From Piscinibacter caeni (GTDB lineage: Bacteria > Pseudomonadota > Gammaproteobacteria > Burkholderiales > Burkholderiaceae_C), in the NCBI GenBank assembly GCA_003265685.1, contig KZ836111.1, positions 1 to 64,000 on the forward strand: a DNA stretch of 64,000 nucleotides, written 5' to 3'. Position 1 is the stretch's first letter. Each line of letters opens with the position of its first letter. The notes below the pieces were generated by a model, which did no database searches, was not told the DNA's origin, and saw only the letters and a list, made by a program, of their open reading frames with translations. Position numbers and translations under genes: made by a program. This document shows positions 1 to 9,400 of this stretch, in pieces.

Positions 1-99
1 CAGGCCGCGCAGCAACGCGCGGTGCAGCAGCGGGCGCGCGGCGCGGCCCAGCGTGCGGCGCACCAGGCGCGCGGCGGCCGTCGGTGCGGGGCTCGGCAC
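1..99 (-). CDS. Unidentified protein, N-terminal fragment (cut by window edge)
   Basis: Only the first 33 codons are inside the window. The frame opens with GTG at 99-97, preceded by a clear AGGAGA ribosome binding site about 8 nt upstream, and stays open to the edge with strongly GC-rich third positions. The visible residues are Ala/Arg/Leu-rich and basic (VPSPAPTAAARLVRR and onward), with no recognisable motif. A 7-bp inverted repeat lies just upstream at 125-146. I do not recognise the product. Confidence 0.55.
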   Translation of the reverse strand, partial: MPSPAPTAAARLVRRTLGRAARPLLHRALLRGL

Positions 100-124
100 G
101 GGATCGTCTCCTGGGGGAGGGTCA

Positions 125-146
125 AATATCAGCTCGCGATGATATT
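125..146. promoter_or_regulatory. AT-rich inverted repeat, possible operator
   Basis: AATATCA and TGATATT form a perfect 7-bp inverted repeat separated by 8 nt. The patch is AT-rich in an otherwise very GC-rich region. It lies between the end of the broken membrane-protein gene and the ribosome binding site of the partial gene at 1-99, so it could be an operator or promoter element for that gene. The cognate regulator is unknown. Confidence 0.35.
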
Positions 147-150
147 GGAG

Positions 151-1009
151 TCAGGAGCCACCCAGCAGCCAGTGGGGTCGCAGCAGCAGCACCGCGCCGA
201 GCGCGGCCACCGCGCTGGCCACCATCAGGCTGTCGTCGGCGATGTAGCCGACGGTGGTCAGGCCCAGGTAGGCGTGGTGCAGGGCCGGCGGGAACTGCTT
301 CTGCGCGAGCACGGCCGTGTAGAGCGCCGGCAGCCCGGCGCTGCACAGCAGCTCGACCAGGTTCACCGCCAGCGCCAGCAGCGCCGTGCCGCCCAGCAGC
401 GCGGCCAGGCTGTGCGCCCGGGGCAGGGCGTGCATGCGCGCCACCAGAGCCGGCCGGGCGGCCGCGGGGATGGCCAGCGAGGGGCCGCGACCCGGCGCCG
501 CGCCATCCTTCAGGTTGAGCGCGCCGATCAGCAGGGCCAGCAGCGCCAGCCCGACGCGCAGCGGCGCCGGTCGTGCAGCCGCCCCAGCAGCGACAGCAGA
601 AAGGCAGGAACAGCAGCACCCACATCGCGCAGGGGTTGAAGCCGTCGAGCAGGCCGAGCACGAGCGTGAACAGCGGCAGCCCGAGCCGGGCCGCGCTGAG
701 CGTGCCGAACAGGCGGCTGCGAAGCTCGGCCGGCGCCGGCGCGGCGCCGTCGAGCAGCGCCACGATCTCCGGCCCGGTGTGCTCGGCATCCTGGAAGCCG
801 ACCAGCACCCGGCCGCCGGCGACGAAGGTCGGCACCCCCGGCGGCCAGGCCCCCGCCGCCTGCGACAGCGCGATCAGCTCTGCGCGCGCCGCCGGGTCGC
901 TGTCCACCGGCCGCAGCACGACGTGCAGCCCCGGGCGCTGCGCCGCCAGCCCGGCGAGGCAGGCCTTGGCGTCGGCGCAGTGCGGGCAACCCTCGCGCAC
1001 GTAGACCAC
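151..1009 (-). pseudogene. Glutaredoxin-domain / DsbD-like membrane protein, frameshifted
   Basis: The N-terminal part carries a glutaredoxin-like CPHC motif (REGCPHCADAK) and a thioredoxin-fold ending GVPTFVAGGRVLVGF. It is followed by a membrane segment with the family motif DGFNPCAMWVLLFL. After this motif the reading frame breaks near 610 and again near 575. The C-terminal half (GALNLKDG, NLVELLCSAGLPALYT, YIADDSLMV) continues in another frame to a stop at 151. As I recall the family, about 35-40 residues containing a transmembrane helix normally lie between the LHDRRR segment and LRVGLALLAL; they are missing here, so this is a deletion and not only an indel error. No signal peptide is obvious: the frame runs upstream into the end of petA. 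Intact relatives shuttle thiol electrons across the membrane. This copy is probably inactive unless the assembly is wrong. Confidence 0.7.
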
Positions 1010-1082
1010 CAGTTCCTGCGCCGCGGCGCCGGCTGCATCGGCGCATTCGACGCCGGCCGGGGCGCCCGCCGGTTGACCCGGC

Positions 1083-1691
1083 TCAGGCGCTGTCGCTCTC
1101 CCCGATCACCAGGCGCGTCTCGCCCACGAAGCGGTGCGGCGGGAGCTCGAGGTTGGTCGGCGCGGGCTTGTTCCTGAACACGCGGCCGGCCAGGTCGAAG
1201 GTCGAGCCGTGGCAGGGGCAGAAGAAGCCGCCGTGCCACTCGGCGCCGACGCTCGGGTTGCCGCCGCCCTGGGCCACCGCGCTCGGCGAGCAGCCCAGGT
1301 GGGTGCAGATGCCGACGGCGACGAAGATGTCCGGCTTCATCGAGCGGCCCGGGTTGCGCAGTGCCGCTGGAATGTCGTCGCGTGTCGAGTCCGGGTCGGC
1401 GAGTGCCGCCTCCTGGCCCTTCAGCGCGGCGATCATCTGCGGCGTGCGGCGCTGGATCCAGACCGGCTTGCCGCGCCACTCGACGGTCTTCATGCCGCCG
1501 GGCGGGATGTCGCCGAGTTCCACCTCGACCGAGGCGCCCTGGGCCTTGGCACGCTCGCTGGGCGCGAGGCTGGAGACGAAGGGCACGGCGGTGGCGAGGG
1601 CCGCCGCGCCGCCGGCTGCGCCGGTGGCGATCAGCCAGGTGCGGCGCTCGGGGTCGCTGGCGCCGCCGGGGGGCAGGGCGGTGACGGTCAT
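1083..1691 (-). CDS. petA: Ubiquinol-cytochrome c reductase iron-sulfur (Rieske) subunit
   Basis: A 202-residue Rieske protein of the bc1 complex. It has a twin-arginine N-terminus (ERRTWLIATGAA, residues 15-26) that doubles as the membrane anchor. The two [2Fe-2S] ligand loops are CTHLGCS (residues 129-135) and CPCHGS (158-163). The length is normal for bacterial PetA. ATG has a CGGAG-type site just upstream. In this family petA is usually followed directly by petB (cytochrome b) and petC (cytochrome c1); here neither is present, and a frameshifted glutaredoxin-type gene follows instead. The function as an electron-transfer subunit is clear from the motifs, but whether this copy serves the main bc1 complex cannot be told from this window. 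Confidence 0.93.
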   Translation of the reverse strand: MTVTALPPGGASDPERRTWLIATGAAGGAAALATAVPFVSSLAPSERAKAQGASVEVELGDIPPGGMKTVEWRGKPVWIQRRTPQMIAALKGQEAALADPDSTRDDIPAALRNPGRSMKPDIFVAVGICTHLGCSPSAVAQGGGNPSVGAEWHGGFFCPCHGSTFDLAGRVFRNKPAPTNLELPPHRFVGETRLVIGESDSA

Positions 1692-1713
1692 GGCAAGGCT
1701 CCGGTGAGGTCGG

Positions 1714-1727
1714 TACGGTGGTCCGTA
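1714..1727. promoter_or_regulatory. Short inverted repeat upstream of petA
   Basis: TACGG and CCGTA form a 5-bp inverted repeat around a 4-nt spacer, 23 nt upstream of the petA start codon. The rest of the 169-bp gap between petA and the cupin gene shows nothing else distinct. It may be an operator. The support is only its symmetry and position. Confidence 0.25.
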
Positions 1728-1860
1728 TCAAGCCCCATGCCAGCCGCCCGCGCGGCGCAAACGCCATGCGTGACAAGCACTTGCCGGTCGGCGCCGGGTG
1801 CCGGCGCCTGCCAGGCCCTGGCAGCGTGCTGCCAGGAATGGCAGCGTCGCGGGCGATCGC

Positions 1861-2379
1861 TCAGCGGATGAAGCGGTCGACGAAGTCCGCGCCCAGTCCC
1901 ACCGCCGCGTAGTGCGCGCGGCACTTGTCGATGCGCGTGAACACGTCGTCGTAGCCGGTGCAGCGGCCGTCGGGGTCGACGTAGATCATCGCGCCGTTGA
2001 CCTGGAACAGCGTGATCATCTCCTCGACGTCCGGGTCGACCACCAGCGTGTGCGTCTCGCCCGGCGCCTCGTAGACGTAGCCGCCTTCGGTGGCCACCCA
2101 GTCGTGCTCCAGGTAGCGCCAGCGGCCCTTGATCACGTAGCCGTGCACCGGCTGCGGGTGGCGGTGGCGCGAGAGCACGCCGGCGCGCCGCACGCGCAGC
2201 AGGTTCATCCAGTAGCCGCGGCTGGCCGCGAGGCACAGCGGGCGGAACCAGACGTTTTCGTCCACCGGCACCCACACGCGCTCGTCGTGCGGGATCGCAT
2301 CCGGGATCACCAGTTCGGGCGGCGATTCCTTGGGCATCGGGTGCCGGTAGGGCTGCCACTTGTCGTCGTCGGTCGTCAT
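1861..2379 (-). CDS. Cupin-domain protein, 2,4'-dihydroxyacetophenone dioxygenase-like
   Basis: A 172-residue protein with a single cupin barrel. The metal-binding region is SRHRHPQPVHGYVIKG and the second cupin motif is YEAPGETHTLVV. The full-length layout (N-terminal PHDERVWVPVDENVWFRPL, C-terminal DVFTRIDKCRAHY) resembles the cupins annotated as 2,4'-dihydroxyacetophenone dioxygenase family, which cleave a C-C bond next to a carbonyl using a mononuclear metal. It lies 11 bp downstream of an SDR gene on the same strand, so the two are probably one transcript acting on the same substrate. The substrate is not deducible; other cupin dioxygenases or anti-sigma ChrR-like cupins are alternatives. 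Confidence 0.75.
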   Translation of the reverse strand: MTTDDDKWQPYRHPMPKESPPELVIPDAIPHDERVWVPVDENVWFRPLCLAASRGYWMNLLRVRRAGVLSRHRHPQPVHGYVIKGRWRYLEHDWVATEGGYVYEAPGETHTLVVDPDVEEMITLFQVNGAMIYVDPDGRCTGYDDVFTRIDKCRAHYAAVGLGADFVDRFIR

Positions 2380-2390
2380 CGTGAATGCAC

Positions 2391-3107
2391 TCAGGATACG
2401 AGGTAGCCACCGTCCACCGGCAGCACGATGCCGGTGACGAAACGCGCCGCCGGGCTGGCGAGGAAGAGCACCGGCCCGGCCACGTCTTCCGGCGTGCCCC
2501 AGCGGCCCAGCGGCGTGCGCGCGAGGATGGGGCCGCTGCGCGCCGGGTCGTCCTGCAGCGCCTGCGTCAGCGGGGTGGCGATCCAGCCGGGGGCGACGGC
2601 GTTGACGCGGATGCCTTCGGCCGCGTAGGCGATCGCCAGGCTCTTGGTCAGCTGCGCCACGCCGCCCTTGCTGGCGCTGTAGGCCGGCACCAGGCCGCCG
2701 CCGAAGAAGCTCAGCATCGAGGCGGTGTTGACGATGCAGCCGCGCCGCGCCGCCAGCAACGGCCGCGCCGCGGCGCAGACGCGCAGCGTGCCGTTCAGGT
2801 TGATGTCCAGCACCTGCGCGAACACCGCCGGGTCGTGCTCCGCGCCGCGCCGGATCACGCCGGCGCAGTTGACCACCACGTCGAGCGCGCCGAGCGAGGC
2901 CACCAGCGCGCGCACCGCGGCGTCGTCGCGCACGTCGAGCGTGCGCGCCGGCACGGCCGGCGGGGCGTGTTCGCATTCCGCGTCGGTGACGCCGGTGACG
3001 CTGACCTCGGCCCCTTCGGCCGCGAAGGCCGCGGCGATGCCCGCGCCGATGCCGCTCGTGCCGCCGACCACCAGCACGGTCTTGCCGGTGAACGACGTGC
3101 CACTCAT
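2391..3107 (-). CDS. SDR-family NAD(P)-dependent oxidoreductase
   Basis: A 238-residue classical short-chain dehydrogenase. It has the cofactor motif GGTSGIG (residues 15-21), the structural NCAG (80-83), N103, and the catalytic S130-Y143-xxx-K147 (PAYSASKGG). The C-terminus, PVDGGYLVS, is typical of classical SDRs. Aspartate appears where NAD-preferring enzymes often carry it (TLDVRDD), but cofactor choice is not certain. It sits immediately upstream of the cupin gene on the same strand, suggesting a two-gene catabolic unit in which an alcohol or ketone intermediate is interconverted before or after ring or side-chain cleavage. Confidence 0.88.
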   Translation of the reverse strand: MSGTSFTGKTVLVVGGTSGIGAGIAAAFAAEGAEVSVTGVTDAECEHAPPAVPARTLDVRDDAAVRALVASLGALDVVVNCAGVIRRGAEHDPAVFAQVLDINLNGTLRVCAAARPLLAARRGCIVNTASMLSFFGGGLVPAYSASKGGVAQLTKSLAIAYAAEGIRVNAVAPGWIATPLTQALQDDPARSGPILARTPLGRWGTPEDVAGPVLFLASPAARFVTGIVLPVDGGYLVS

Positions 3108-3259
3108 CGGGCAGGGCAGGCTGCGGCGCCCGGGCTCGGGCGGTGGGCGTTGCGCGCCTCGGAGGGGTCGCAGGGCATGGAGCCGTCCACCGGGCGGTGG
3201 AAAGGGTTGCGGGCGGAACGCAGCGTACCACCCGGCCCGACCCGGCCCGTCACGGCCGC

Positions 3260-3430
3260 TCAGCGCTTGCGGTCGGCGATCAGTTCCTTGGCCAGCGAGC
3301 GGCGGCCCGCGCAGGCGGCCTCCTGGAAGGCGCTGTCCTGCTTGGCATCGCGGCGCTCGCCGAGCGGCCGTGGCACCAGCAGGGCCGGCGGTGCGAACTT
3401 GAGGGGTGGGAGCGAGGAATGGGTCGGCAT
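3260..3430 (-). CDS. Small hypothetical protein (56 aa)
   Basis: An ATG-initiated frame of 56 codons ending in TGA. It encodes a soluble, proline-rich N-terminus (MPTHSSLPPLKFAPPALL) and a charged C-terminus (LAKELIADRKR). Nearly all codons end in G or C, as in real genes here, and the frame fills a gap between the SDR and the helicase that otherwise has no gene. No strong ribosome binding site is visible and I do not recognise the family, so it is a plausible but unproven gene. Confidence 0.45.
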   Translation of the reverse strand: MPTHSSLPPLKFAPPALLVPRPLGERRDAKQDSAFQEAACAGRRSLAKELIADRKR

Positions 3431-3610
3431 GTTGTCGTGGGGCGACGCCGTGGAACGCGTCGCCGGTCGAAGCATTCTGGTTCGTGACCGCCCGATTTCC
3501 CAGCCAGCGAAACGCTTGGACACCGAGTTCACACCTCGGCCGCCGGCCAGGCGGCGCGGGCCCGCTTCCGGTGCAGCGGGTAGAGTCGGGCGCCCCTCGA
3601 TGTTCCGCCC

Positions 3611-5869
3611 ATGCCAGCCAAGACCAGCGCCGCCGCCCCCGAACCGCCCCGCGAGCCGCCGAACCTGCCCGACCCGCGCCATGCCGCCCGGCTGCCGCAG
3701 CACCTCGGGCGCGCAGCGCTGGAGCGCATTCGTCAGGCCGCCTACAGCCTGCCGCAGGTGCTGACGCCGGCCGACTTCGGCGACGGCGCCACCGACAAGC
3801 GGCTCGACCAGCTCGGCCTCGTGCAGCTGCAGAAGGCCGCCGCGGGCGGGCGGCCGAGCCGCTGGATCGACCCGGCGGCGATCGACGCCGCGCTGGCGCA
3901 CCTCGACGCGGTCGGCACCGGCCCGGGCGCGCGGCCGCTGGTGCTGCAGCGCGCCGCGGCGCTCGAGGCGCTGGGCGTGACGCGCCACGCCGGCGAGTTC
4001 ACTCGCCTGGTGAGCCAGGCGCTGCAGGTGCCGGTGCCCGAGGGGGCGGCCTGGCGCATCCCGCTGCTGTACCGGGTGGCGGTGGACGCGGCCAGCGCCT
4101 GGGCCTTCTACCGCAGCGGCGACGAGGCGGCCCTGCGCGCCGCCCTCGGCCCGGCCCCGCCGCACCCGCAGGCGGCGGAGGTGACGGCGCATCTGGCGGC
4201 CCTGGTCGCGCGCAGCCATGCCTACCAGCCGCGCCGGCTGGAGGAGCTGCTGCCGCGCCTGCAGGCCGAGTGCGCACGCCCGCAGCCGCTGGCCGAGCTG
4301 CTGGCGGCCTGCACGCGCACGCAGGACCGCTGGGAGCACCGGGTTACCGAGCTCGACACGCTTGCCTCGCTCAACCAGGACCTGGCCTTCCAGGGCTACC
4401 CCGACACCTTCACCAAGGCGCGCCACCTGCAGCGCAGCGTGACGCTGTTCGTCGGCCCGCCCAACAGCGGCAAGACCCACGCGGCCTTCGAGCGCCTCGC
4501 GCAGGCACACGACGGCGCCTACCTCGCGCCGCTGCGCCTGCTCGCGCTGGAGGGGCGCGACCGGCTGGTGGCACGCGGCGTGGCCTGCTCGCTGCTGACG
4601 GGCGAGGAGAACGTGCCGGCGCCCGACGCAAGGGTGGTCTCCAGCACCATCGAGATGGTGGCCACCGACCGGCCGATCGACGTGGCGGTGGTCGACGAGG
4701 CGCAGATGATCTTCGACGCCGCGCGGGGCTGGGCCTGGACGCAGGCCATCGTCGGCGTGCCGGCCAACGAGCTGATCGTCATCTGCTCCGAGCACGCGGT
4801 GCCGGCCATCGAGCGGCTGCTCGGGCTGTGCGGCGAGCGCTGCACGGTGCGGGTGTTCGAGCGCAAGCAGCATGTCGAGCTGCTGCCCCGGCCGATCGGC
4901 ATCGACTCGCTGCAGCTCGGCGACGCGGTGGTGGCCTTCAGCCGGCGCGACGTGCTGGCCCTGCGCGACCGCATCTCCGCCGGCGGCCACCCGGTCTCGG
5001 TGATCTATGGCGCGTTGCCGCCCGAGGTGCGGCGGCGCGAGGCGGAGCGTTTCGCGCAGGGCGAGGCGCACATCCTGGTGGCCACCGACGCGATCGGCAT
5101 GGGCCTGAACCTGCCGATCCGCCGCGTGCTGTTCAGCACGCTGGCCAAGTTCGACGGCGCGGGCGACCGGCCGCTGGACGAATCCGAGGTGCACCAGATC
5201 GCCGGCCGGGCCGGCCGCTTCGGCCTGCACGAGGAAGGCTTCGTGGGCGTGCTCGACAGCGCCGAGCCGGGCGCGCTGCGGCAGCTGCGCGAGCTGCTGC
5301 AGCGCCGCCCGCAGGCGCCGCGCGACTTCAAGGCGCCGGTGGCGCCCAACCCCTGGCACGTGAAGACCATCGCCGCGCGGCTGCACAAGACCAAGCTGCG
5401 CGAGGTGCTCGGCGTGTTCGTCGAGCAACTGCGCCTGGACGACGCCCACTTCGCGGTGGCCGAGCTGGACCAGATGCTGCTGCTGGCCGAGGCGCTGGAC
5501 AAGAGCGCGGCGAAGCTGCCGCTCAAGCAGCGCTTCATCTACGCCCAGGCGCCGGTGGACACGCGCACCGAGTCGCAGCTGCAGGAGTTCCTCGACTGGA
5601 GCAGCCGCCACGCATTGCTGGGGCGGGCCGGAACGCCCTGGTTCCTGGAGGCGGTGGACGGCCACAGCCGCCTCGACCGCATGGAACAGGCGCTGCGCGG
5701 CTGTACGCTGTGGCTCTGGCTGGACCTGCGCTTCCCCGGCATCTACGGCCACGTGGAAGAGGTGCATGCGCTGCGCGCCGCGCTCAACGAGGGCATCGAG
5801 CGCCAGCTCAAGGGGAAGCGGCCGCTGGCCCAGGTGCGCAGCGGGCGGCGCGGGGCGGCGCCGCGCTGA
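3611..5869 (+). CDS. Suv3-type ATP-dependent RNA helicase
   Basis: A 752-residue protein of the SUV3/DEAD-like superfamily 2. Walker A is GPPNSGKT (residues 282-289), motif II is DEAQM (362-366) and motif VI is QIAGRAGRFG (529-538). The ATDAIGMGLNLP segment is characteristic of Suv3. The first 275 residues are an alpha-helical extension of unknown role. Mitochondrial Suv3 unwinds RNA for degradation together with PNPase; bacterial homologues are scattered in proteobacteria and poorly studied, so a role in RNA turnover is inference. ATG was chosen because conserved-looking sequence starts only after it, and an upstream frame is unrelated. It stands alone with no obvious operon partner. Confidence 0.88.
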   Translation: MPAKTSAAAPEPPREPPNLPDPRHAARLPQHLGRAALERIRQAAYSLPQVLTPADFGDGATDKRLDQLGLVQLQKAAAGGRPSRWIDPAAIDAALAHLDAVGTGPGARPLVLQRAAALEALGVTRHAGEFTRLVSQALQVPVPEGAAWRIPLLYRVAVDAASAWAFYRSGDEAALRAALGPAPPHPQAAEVTAHLAALVARSHAYQPRRLEELLPRLQAECARPQPLAELLAACTRTQDRWEHRVTELDTLASLNQDLAFQGYPDTFTKARHLQRSVTLFVGPPNSGKTHAAFERLAQAHDGAYLAPLRLLALEGRDRLVARGVACSLLTGEENVPAPDARVVSSTIEMVATDRPIDVAVVDEAQMIFDAARGWAWTQAIVGVPANELIVICSEHAVPAIERLLGLCGERCTVRVFERKQHVELLPRPIGIDSLQLGDAVVAFSRRDVLALRDRISAGGHPVSVIYGALPPEVRRREAERFAQGEAHILVATDAIGMGLNLPIRRVLFSTLAKFDGAGDRPLDESEVHQIAGRAGRFGLHEEGFVGVLDSAEPGALRQLRELLQRRPQAPRDFKAPVAPNPWHVKTIAARLHKTKLREVLGVFVEQLRLDDAHFAVAELDQMLLLAEALDKSAAKLPLKQRFIYAQAPVDTRTESQLQEFLDWSSRHALLGRAGTPWFLEAVDGHSRLDRMEQALRGCTLWLWLDLRFPGIYGHVEEVHALRAALNEGIERQLKGKRPLAQVRSGRRGAAPR

Positions 5870-6415
5870 GGGCGCCGGCGCATCCTCCTGGCAGGCATCG
5901 AGCCGCAGTGCGGGCCCGAGTTCTCCACCGGGCTGCTCATCGAGCGCGAGCGGGTCGCCGGCCTCGTCGACGCGCGGCTGCGCCAGGACAGGGCGATGCA
6001 CAGCGAGCGGTCCGCCTGGCGGAGATCAGCGTGCGGCGCATGTGGAGGCCACCGAGAAGCTGTTCAGGGAGCAGCTGGGGCAGGCGTCGTCCCTGCACTG
6101 CGCAGCGCCGCGCGGCGCACGCTCTCGTCGCCGCCCAGCGGGGTGTCGCCGATGGCCGTCGTCGAGTCCCTGCTGGAATCGGGGCTGGCATCGTTGCCCG
6201 CCGGCGCGGTCGACGCAGGCATCGATTGCCTGCGCCGGGCATTGCGGGGACGCGTCGATGGCGGCCACCGGCTACCGCGAGCTCGGCCAAGTCGATGCCC
6301 TCGCGGGCCGGCGCCCGACCGCCGCGGCGCATCTCGCCGCGGCGCACCGGCTTCGAAACTTCGCTGAGCAGACGCTCGTGGCCGGCGGCAGATGGCCGGC
6401 CATCCGCCCGGGGGC
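5870..6415. other. 546-bp region without an intact gene (possible decayed coding remnant)
   Basis: No frame runs convincingly across this stretch. On the plus strand, short peptide-like pieces appear in changing frames: IERERVAGLVDARLRQDRAM, then VEATEKLFREQLGQASS, then MAVVESLLESGLASLPAGAV. This is the look of a gene that has lost its frame by several indels. The pieces are too short for a family call. No transposon end, tRNA or clear terminator was found. Confidence 0.4.
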
Positions 6416-9400
6416 CTACACCGACACCGGTGACGGCAAGCGGCCCGCCGTCTCTGCGCTCGAGGCCGAACCGCCGGCGACCCCGCCGTCGTGCCCGGTG
6501 TCGCACGGGCCTTCCCAGCTGCGCCAGGTGTTGCGGCCCGCCTCCTTGGCGCGGTAGAGCGCGGCGTCGGCCCTCGCATACAACACGTCCAGGTCGTTGC
6601 CGTCACGCGGGAACCCGGCCACGCCGATGCTCAGGCTGGTGCGTATCTCGCGTCCCTCGTGGTGGATCGGAGCGTCGAAGGCCGCGAGGATGCGTTCGAA
6701 CAGGATGCCGGCCGTCTCATCGGTGAGCGAGCTGCTGATCAGCAGCGCGAACTCGTCGCCGCCCAGGCGGGCGACCGCATCCGAATCACGCACCGCATGC
6801 ACCAGCCGGCGTGCCACCTCGACGAGCAGTGCATCGCCCGCCGCATGGCCGAGGGTGTCGTTGACCAGCTTGAATCGATCGAGGTCGATCAGGGCCAGGG
6901 AGAACTCCAAGCCTTGTCGCCTCGCCGTCGCGGCATGGTGATTGAACAGCAGTTCGAACTGCCGCCGGTTGGCCAGGCCTGTCAGGGAATCGGTGTAGGC
7001 CATCTCGGCCATCTTGCGTTCGCCTTCGATGAGCTCGGCCGTGCGCTGCTCCAGCGCCGCCGTGCGTTCGGCCACCAGGGCTTCGAGCTGCCGCCTGCGC
7101 CGCTGGAGCCAGATCGTGCGCGCGTGGACGACGGCGTACAGGCCGGCCAGCGCAAACGCGGCCAGCGCGATGCGGAAGACGACGGTCTGGTGCCAGGCGG
7201 GCTGCACCGTCAGGCCGATGTTCAGCTCATGCGCAGACCACTGCCGCTGACGATCGGACCCGCGGACCTGCAGCTCGTAGTCACCCGGCGGAAGATTGGT
7301 GTAGGTCGCGCCCCGGTGGTTCGCCGGCACTTCGGTCCACCGGTCCTCGAAACCCCGCAGGCGGTAGGCGTAGATGTTGCGCTCCGGTGCAGAGAGGTCG
7401 AGCGACGCGAACTCCACGGCAATGCTGCGCGTGCCAGGCAGGAGCTGCAGCGCGCGTTGCGCTGCATGCAGCGCGCCGGCCGGCTGCACCGCACCGTCGA
7501 CGCGCAACTGCGTCAACACGACGGCAGGCTGGTGGCGCCAGGGTTGCAGGCGATCCGGCCGCACGATGGTCAGGCCGCCGAGGCCGCCGAACAACAGATC
7601 GCCATCCGTCGACGCCGCCGCCGAGTGGAACCAGTAGGTGGCGATCTGCACGCCGTCGGCCGCCCCGAGCGCCTTGGCCGCCAGATCGCGCGGGTCGATC
7701 ACCACCAGGCCGTCGTCGGTGCTGGCCCAGACGCGCCCCTGGGCGTCGCGCAGCATCGCGCTGATGTTGAGGTTGGGCAGGCCCTGCTCGACACCGAGCA
7801 CCTGGACCTTCGGTGCGCTGCCGAAGGGCGCGTCCACCACGACGATGCCCAGCGCCGCCGTGCCCAGCCACAGACGGTCGCCCTCCACGTCGTGCAGCAG
7901 CGCGTTGACCACCACCGTGCCCAGGCCCGCCGGCACCCAGGAGCCCTGCAGATACGGCTGCGCCGTTCGCCGCTCGATGTCGAGCAGGAACAGGCCCGAG
8001 CGGGTTCCCACCCACAGGCGGCCCTGCGGCCCATGCGCCAGCAATTCCAACCGGCGGTCGGGCATCTCGACATCGAGCGCTTCGGCCACGACCGGGTTGC
8101 TGTCGGGCCGGACACGCCAGATGCCATCCTGCCCGCCGACCCACAGGGCATCGCCGTCGGCCAGCAGCGCCCAGACCGCCTTGCCCGGGTCGCGCGCCGC
8201 CCAGCGCACGTGCTGCACCTGGCGCGTGCGCGGATCGATGCGGTACAGGCCCTGGTCCGTTCCCGCATGCACGATGCCGTTGGCGGAGCGCTGCAGTCCG
8301 AACATCGGCGCCTCGGGCAGGGCCCGTCCGGGACGGCTGTCGTCGGAGCGGATGCGCAGCACCGGCGCCGCCCGCGAGGGATCGAGCACGTCGATGCCCT
8401 TCGAATTGCCCACCCACACCTGGCCGTCGGGCATCGCCAGCACGGCGTCGGCCTGGGTCCCCGACAGACCGGTGCCGCCGCCCATGGCGCTCAAGGTCGC
8501 CAGCGCTTCGTGCGCCTGCGGGTCGTGGCGCAGCAGACTGCGACCGCTGCCCACCCACATCAGGCCCGATCGGTCGACATGCAGGGCCCAGATGCTGTCG
8601 TCGTCCAGCGACTGCGGCAGCAGCGGCTCGTGGCGGACCCAACGTCGGTTCAGCGTGCGCGGATCGACGATCAGCACACCGTGGTCCGTCGTGCCGATCC
8701 ACACGTCGCCGGTCGCCGCCTGTGCGATGGCGACCACCGGATGCTGGCCGATGCTGTCGTCCGCGAGCGGGCGGGTTACGGGGCTGCCGGAGGCATCGAG
8801 CACCGCCACGCCGGCATGGCGGGTCCCGACCCAGATGCGCTGCTGGTCGTCTTCCATCAAGGCGGTGACGCTGGCCTGGATGCGGTCGGACAGCGCGACA
8901 TGCTGCACCGCCGTGCCGTCGGACGCCGCGCGGAACAGGCCCCGGTCGGTGCCCACCCACAGCACGCCTCGCCGGTCGGCCAACAGCGAGAGCACACGCG
9001 CCGCCGCGCCGTCGAAGTCGGCGACCTGCCGCACGAGGCGGCCGGTCTCGGGGTCGATCAGCGACAGGCCCGCATCGGTGCCGACCCACAAGGCGCCGGC
9101 GGGTGCGTTGGCCATCGAGGTGACGTTCGGGTGCGGCAGCCCCCCCGAGCCCACCGGCACGCGCATGAAGTCGCCCGACTCGGCGCGGTAGCGTGCCAGG
9201 CCTGCCGACAGGGTGCCGACCCACAGGCGGCCGGCCGCGTCGAGATGGAGCCGCTGGACGTAGGCATCGGGCAGGGTGTGCGGCGCACCGAGCGCGGGCC
9301 GGAAACGGTCGAAGCGATATCCGTCCCACCGCACCAGGCCGTCCTGCGTGCCGATCCACAGGAAGCCGGTCGCATCCTGCGTGATGGAAGTCGGGCCGAG

